The notes beneath the pieces were generated by a model. It had not been told where the DNA came from and ran no database searches. It was given only the letters and a program-made list of their open reading frames with translations. A DNA stretch of 9,498 nt from an uncultured Acetatifactor sp. Its GTDB lineage: Bacteria; Bacillota; Clostridia; Lachnospirales; Lachnospiraceae. The stretch's first letter is position 1. The number at the start of each line of letters is the position of its first letter. The stretch covers positions 1 to 9,498 of the forward strand of contig CAJUAP010000019.1 of assembly GCA_910584435.1 (NCBI GenBank). Direction: 5' to 3'. Both the position numbers and the translations under genes were made by a program. Shown here piece after piece: positions 5,509-9,498 of this stretch.

Positions 5509-7488
5509 TCACCCTCCGATGGCATTTCCCGTATAGAGCTGGTAATACTTACCCTTCTGGTCAATCAGCTGATCATGGGTACCCCGTTCTATGATCCGGC
5601 CCTGTTCCAAGACCATGATGCAGTCGCTGTTTCTCACTGTGGAAAGCCTGTGGGCAATGACAAAATTGGTACGTCCCTTCATCAGTGCATCCATGCCCTG
5701 CTGTACCAGCTTCTCTGTTCTGGTGTCAATGGAGCTGGTTGCTTCATCCAATATCAGCACCGGAGGATCTGCAATAGCCGCTCTGGCAATGGCAAGAAGC
5801 TGCCGCTGCCCCTGGCTCAAATTGGCGCCGTCCCCATGTAGCATGGTATTGTAGCCATCCGGCAGTCTCCTGATAAAGCCATCCGCATTTGCCAGTTTTG
5901 CCGCCCGGATTACTTCCTCATCCGTTGCGTCCAGCTTACCGTAACGAATATTCTCCATGACAGTATCTGTGAACAGATGTGTATCCTGAAGCACAATCCC
6001 CAGAGAACGTCTCAAATCGGCCTTTTTAATCTTCGTCACATTAATAGCGTCATATCGTATCTTACCGTCCTGTATGTCATAAAAACGATTAATCAAATTG
6101 GTAATGGTTGTTTTCCCTGCGCCGGTAGCACCTACAAATGCAATCTTCTGGCCCGGTTTTGCATACAGTTCAATGTCATGCAGAATCATCTTATCATTAT
6201 TATATCCAAAATCCACATGATCGAATACCACATCACCTTTCAATTCCACATAAGTAGTGGTATCGGTTGCCTTGTGATAATGCTTCCAGGCCCAAAGTCC
6301 TGTACGATTGGCACTTTCCCCAAGCTCCCCATTGGATTTTTTCTCCGCATTAACCAGCTCAACATAGCCTTCGTCCAGCTCCGGTGTCTCGTCCATCAGC
6401 TTAAATATTCTGTCCGCACCGGCCAGGGCCATAATAATACTGTTGAATTGCTGGCTAACCTGGTTGATAGGCATATTAAAGGATTTATTAAAGCTTAAGA
6501 AACTTGCCAATCCTCCCAGCGTCAGTCCTGACACCCCTGTAATGGCAAGGATGCCTCCTGCCACGGCACAGACCACATAACTCAGGTTGCCCAGCTGCAT
6601 ATTTACAGGTCCCATCATATTGGCAAATTTATTTGCCTTGTAAGCACTGTCAAACAACTGCTCGTTCAGCCGGTTAAACTGCTCCAGACTCTCCTGTTCA
6701 TGGCAGAACACTTTTACCACCTTCTGCCCCGTCATAGTCTCTTCAATGCAGCCGTTCAGCGCACCGATGGACTTCTGCTGCTGGACGAAATACCGACTGC
6801 TTAGAGATGCTATTTTCTTAGTAGACAACAGCATAATCCCCACCATCAGCAATGTCACAAGGGTCAATGGAATATCCAAAATCAACATATATACAAATAC
6901 GCCCACAACCGTAATCACACTGTTAAGCATCTGGGGAATACTCTGGCTTATCATCTGACGCAGCGTATCAATATCATTGGTATACAGGGACATAATATCT
7001 CCGTGAGCATGTGTGTCGAAATATTTAATTGGAAGGTTCTCCATTTTCTCAAACATATCATTTCTGATATTTCTAAGTGTTCCCTGTGCCACGTTAATCA
7101 GTATCCGGGACTGGGTAAAGGAAGCAGCCACACCTAAGGCATAGAAGATTGCCACTCTGCCTATGGCGCCCGCCAGAGGGCCATAATCCGGATTCACTCC
7201 GCCTATCATAGGCACAATATATGAATCTATCAATGTCCTCATGAACATGGTTCCCTGAAGGCTGGAATATACCGATACGAAAATGCAGATTACCACAATC
7301 ACCCAGCATATTCCGTAATCTTTCAGCGTATACCCCATGACACGTTTAAAAAGTTTACCGGGATTGTCAAGTTTGGGTCTGGGTCCTCTTCCCCTGGCAC
7401 CCGGTCCTCCCGGTCCGTGTCCTCCAGCCGGTCCATGTCCGCTGCCGCCGACTCCCTGATTTGCTGCAGGCTGCCTGTCTTCTGCCAT
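5509..7488 (-). CDS. ABC exporter half-transporter with catalytic NBD
   Basis: This 659-residue protein is a type-IV (B-family) ABC exporter half: six membrane helices then an ATPase domain. ATPase motifs are canonical: Walker A GATGAGKT (453-460), Q-loop Gln501, Walker B VLILDE (577-582) with catalytic Glu582, and switch His613. The signature is the variant LSQGQ (557-561). A Gly/Pro/His-rich tail (about 11-38) precedes the first helix, and an extra segment of about 40 residues with a GLWAWKHYHK motif sits between the membrane and ATPase parts. The start at 7488 has a GGGAGG site and lies one base after the stop of the partner gene, so the frame extending to 7518 is not needed. With the partner it should form a heterodimeric multidrug or peptide exporter. 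Substrate unknown. Confidence 0.93.
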   Translation of the reverse strand: MAEDRQPAANQGVGGSGHGPAGGHGPGGPGARGRGPRPKLDNPGKLFKRVMGYTLKDYGICWVIVVICIFVSVYSSLQGTMFMRTLIDSYIVPMIGGVNPDYGPLAGAIGRVAIFYALGVAASFTQSRILINVAQGTLRNIRNDMFEKMENLPIKYFDTHAHGDIMSLYTNDIDTLRQMISQSIPQMLNSVITVVGVFVYMLILDIPLTLVTLLMVGIMLLSTKKIASLSSRYFVQQQKSIGALNGCIEETMTGQKVVKVFCHEQESLEQFNRLNEQLFDSAYKANKFANMMGPVNMQLGNLSYVVCAVAGGILAITGVSGLTLGGLASFLSFNKSFNMPINQVSQQFNSIIMALAGADRIFKLMDETPELDEGYVELVNAEKKSNGELGESANRTGLWAWKHYHKATDTTTYVELKGDVVFDHVDFGYNNDKMILHDIELYAKPGQKIAFVGATGAGKTTITNLINRFYDIQDGKIRYDAINVTKIKKADLRRSLGIVLQDTHLFTDTVMENIRYGKLDATDEEVIRAAKLANADGFIRRLPDGYNTMLHGDGANLSQGQRQLLAIARAAIADPPVLILDEATSSIDTRTEKLVQQGMDALMKGRTNFVIAHRLSTVRNSDCIMVLEQGRIIERGTHDQLIDQKGKYYQLYTGNAIGG

Positions 7489-7489
7489 A

Positions 7490-9238
7490 TTAATTGCCTC
7501 CCTTCTCGTCAAAGTCACCGCTGCCGCTCATCTGCGCGTCATAGACTTCACGATATATTTCGTTGGTTGCCAGAAGCTCCTCATGTGAAGCAAATCCGTC
7601 AATCTGTCCGTCATTCATTACAATAATTTTGTCAGCATGTTCCACGCTGGATATTCTCTGGGCAATGATAAGCTTTGTGGTGCCGGGGATGGCCTGGGCA
7701 AATGCACTTCTAATCCTGGCATCTGTTGCCGTATCCACAGCACTGGTGGAATCATCCAGAATCAATACCTTTGGCTTCTTCAAAAGCGCTCTGGCAATAC
7801 AAAGTCTCTGTTTCTGTCCGCCGGATACATTGGTACCACCCTGTTCTATGTAGGTTTGATACCCTTCCGGCATCTTCTGGATGAATTCGTCCGCGCATGC
7901 CATCTCACAGGCATGCCTGCACTCTTCCTCCGTTGCCTCCTTATCACCCCAGCGCAGGTTCTCCAGAATTGTTCCGGAGAACAGAACATTATTCTGCAGT
8001 ACTACCGCCACCTGATTACGCAGTACTTCCATATCATAAGCCTTTACGTCAACGCCCCCTACCAGCAGCCGTCCTTCCGTAACATCATACAACCGGCTGA
8101 TTAAATTGACCAGACTGGATTTCGCGCTTCCGGTACCGCCGATAATTCCAATGGTCTCGCCGGACTTAATCTCTAAGTTAATATTTTTCAACACCGGTGT
8201 CTCCGCATCCTTCTTATAAGAAAAGGACACATGCTCAAACACAATGCTGCCGTCTCTGACCGCCATAACAGGTTTCTCAGGATTGGCCAGATCCGGCTTC
8301 TCTTCCAGCACTTCACAGATACGTCTGGCGCTTGCTATGGACATGGTTATCATAACGAAAATCATGGACAGCATCATTAAACTCATCAAAATATTCATAC
8401 AGTAGGTCAGCATACTCATAAGATGTCCTGTGCTCAGGGTATCCTGCACCACCATATGGGCGCCAAGCCAGCTGATCAGAAGGATGCATGTATAGACAGT
8501 AAAATTCATCACAGGATTATTCCACATAACGATTCCCTCTGCTTTGCAGAATATCTTATAGATATTGTTGCTGGCATTTTTGAACTTGTGAATCTCATGC
8601 TCTTCTCTCACATATGCTTTGACCACCCGAATGGCGGATACGTTTTCCTGGACGCTTTCATTCAAAGCATCGTATTTCGGAAACGCCTGTGTAAAATGCT
8701 TCGTTGCCTGACTCACAATCAGTCCCAGAATACATCCCAGGAAAATGACTGCCACCAGATAGACGCTGGCAAGCCTTGGACTGATAACAAAGCTCATAAC
8801 CATGGCACAGACCAGAGAAGTAGGCGCTCTCATACACATACGCAGAATCATCTGGTACGCGTTCTGCATATTGGTTACATCTGTGGTCAGCCTGGTTACC
8901 AACCCCGATGTACTGAATTTATCAATATTGGAAAAGCTGAATGTCTGAATATTTTCGTACATGGCCTTCCTGAGGTTCCTGGCAAATCCCGCCGATGCGC
9001 GGGCACCGTATTTTCCTCCCATAATGCCGAAGGTAAGTCCAATCAGCGCCGCCGCCACCATCAGTATGCCAATTAGATAAATATGCCTCATATTGCCCGC
9101 TTCCACACCATCGTCAATAATGGATGCCATAAGCAGCGGAATCACCGTTTCCATAATAACCTCCCCGATCATGAAAAAGGGCGTTAGAATGGAGTCTTTT
9201 TTAAATTCTTTAATCTGTGCTCCAAGTGTCTTGAGCAT
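7490..9238 (-). CDS. ABC exporter half-transporter with degenerate NBD
   Basis: This 582-residue partner has six membrane helices (about 20-300) and an ATPase domain (about 332-570). Its nucleotide site is degenerate: Walker A is GGTGSAKSS with Ala372 where glycine is usual, Walker B is VLILDD with Asp496 in place of the catalytic Glu, and the switch histidine is Gln527 (IIAQRIS). Its signature VSGGQ (471-475) is canonical. In heterodimeric exporters such as TM287/288 and BmrCD one site is inactive and pairs with a variant signature on the other subunit; the LSQGQ of the downstream gene fits that rule. It is the first gene of the operon. The ATG at 9238 has AAAGGAAG about 12 bases upstream, a rather long spacing. 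Substrate cannot be inferred. Confidence 0.93.
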   Translation of the reverse strand: MLKTLGAQIKEFKKDSILTPFFMIGEVIMETVIPLLMASIIDDGVEAGNMRHIYLIGILMVAAALIGLTFGIMGGKYGARASAGFARNLRKAMYENIQTFSFSNIDKFSTSGLVTRLTTDVTNMQNAYQMILRMCMRAPTSLVCAMVMSFVISPRLASVYLVAVIFLGCILGLIVSQATKHFTQAFPKYDALNESVQENVSAIRVVKAYVREEHEIHKFKNASNNIYKIFCKAEGIVMWNNPVMNFTVYTCILLISWLGAHMVVQDTLSTGHLMSMLTYCMNILMSLMMLSMIFVMITMSIASARRICEVLEEKPDLANPEKPVMAVRDGSIVFEHVSFSYKKDAETPVLKNINLEIKSGETIGIIGGTGSAKSSLVNLISRLYDVTEGRLLVGGVDVKAYDMEVLRNQVAVVLQNNVLFSGTILENLRWGDKEATEEECRHACEMACADEFIQKMPEGYQTYIEQGGTNVSGGQKQRLCIARALLKKPKVLILDDSTSAVDTATDARIRSAFAQAIPGTTKLIIAQRISSVEHADKIIVMNDGQIDGFASHEELLATNEIYREVYDAQMSGSGDFDEKGGN

Positions 9239-9267
9239 CTTACTTACACTTCCTTTCTATTTAGAGT

Positions 9268-9316
9268 TCCGTCTCTCCACTAAAGCTCCACTTGTGGGGG
9301 AGCTTCCGTTCCGAGA
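9268..9316 (-). promoter_or_regulatory. Nested stem-loop in the leader of the exporter operon
   Basis: In minus-strand RNA an outer GUCUC/GAGAC stem and an inner AAGCUCC/GGAGCUU stem enclose a 9-base loop, with a symmetric 7-by-7 internal loop between them. A competing short hairpin (AGAG with CUCU) is possible just downstream. No U tract follows the main stem. It is a candidate regulatory leader; it does not match a riboswitch class I can name. The coordinates are approximate to a few bases. Confidence 0.35.
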
Positions 9317-9371
9317 CTGTTTTAAATTTCCTCTTGACATTTCTCAGCTGGACTTATTTTATTTTGTTTTT

Positions 9372-9498
9372 CTATTTTCTTATTCTATTTTCTTATCCTG
9401 CTTTCTTATCTTACTTTCTTATCCCGCTTTCTTATCTTACTTTCTTATCTTACTTTCTTATCCTGCTTTCTTATCTTACTTTCTTATCCTGCTTTCTT
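9372..9498. repeat. 13-bp tandem array upstream of the exporter operon
   Basis: Nine full 13-bp units plus ten bases of a tenth run to the window edge; phase starts at 9372. The consensus is (C/T)(C/T)(A/G)CTTTCTTATC, with the first two units diverged (CTATTTTCTTAT-). The first three bases vary between TTA and CTG/CCG. Since 13 is not a multiple of three and stops recur in all frames, it is non-coding. The strand is strongly biased to pyrimidines. Confidence 0.93.

Noticed and set aside
5297..5512. 71-codon minus-strand frame between the exporter and flagellin
   Set aside because: It covers the flagellin promoter, leader and ribosome site, has no good ribosome site of its own and no recognisable sequence.
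8423..9076. 217-codon plus-strand frame inside the exporter gene
   Set aside because: It is antisense to a conserved ABC membrane domain and has a composition typical of a reverse-frame shadow (rich in His, Cys, Gln).
9250..9320. Guanidine-II (mini-ykkC) riboswitch, suggested by two ACGG motifs in the exporter leader
   Set aside because: The ACGG motifs are not held as terminal loops of two similar hairpins, which that class requires.
9372..9498. CRISPR array
   Set aside because: Units of 13 bp are directly adjacent without unique spacers, so it is a simple tandem repeat.

Overview
The window looks like a stretch of chromosome from a low-to-medium GC Gram-positive anaerobe, most likely a gut clostridium of the Lachnospiraceae type. 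This rests on family content and style: strong AGGAGG-like ribosome binding sites, paired DUF4230 genes, a PD-(D/E)XK 'ENQT' Rpn/transposase-type gene with GIEK repeats, a DegV lipid-binding protein, a flagellin and a two-gene ABC exporter. No rRNA or tRNA gene is present, so genus cannot be fixed. All complete genes are on the minus strand; only the truncated gene at the left edge is on the plus strand.

Layout from left to right. (1) 3-224, plus: the 3' part of a DUF1294 membrane protein, converging on and overlapping the next gene. (2) 194-1668, minus: a translationally coupled pair, a TTG-started membrane-anchored DUF4230 protein followed by a DUF4230 lipoprotein with a 9-residue tandem repeat behind its lipobox. 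(3) 1927-2904, minus: the Rpn/PDDEXK gene with its own sigma-A-like promoter and a clear dyad in the spacer downstream. (4) 2905-3405: about 500 bases without a confident gene. (5) 3406-4242, minus: DegV family protein. (6) 4503-5300, minus: a compact, divergent flagellin with a sigma-A-like promoter, a leader hairpin and a strong hairpin terminator. (7) 5509-9238, minus: two adjacent ABC exporter half-transporters one base apart. Their motifs are complementary (one degenerate, one catalytic nucleotide-binding domain), as expected for a heterodimeric multidrug-type exporter. (8) 9239-9498: the exporter leader with a nested stem-loop, then a 13-bp tandem array running off the right edge.

The most unusual points are these. 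A roughly 40-bp repeat in inverted orientation sits on both sides of the flagellin unit. The flagellin keeps the TLR5-contact helix motifs but has atypical termini and no visible sigma-D promoter. The 13-bp array lies upstream of the exporter operon. The DUF4230 pair carries an in-frame minisatellite. I found no CRISPR array, phage module or complete insertion sequence, and no clearly undescribed multi-gene system. The flagellin cassette and the DUF4230 pair are the best candidates for something new.
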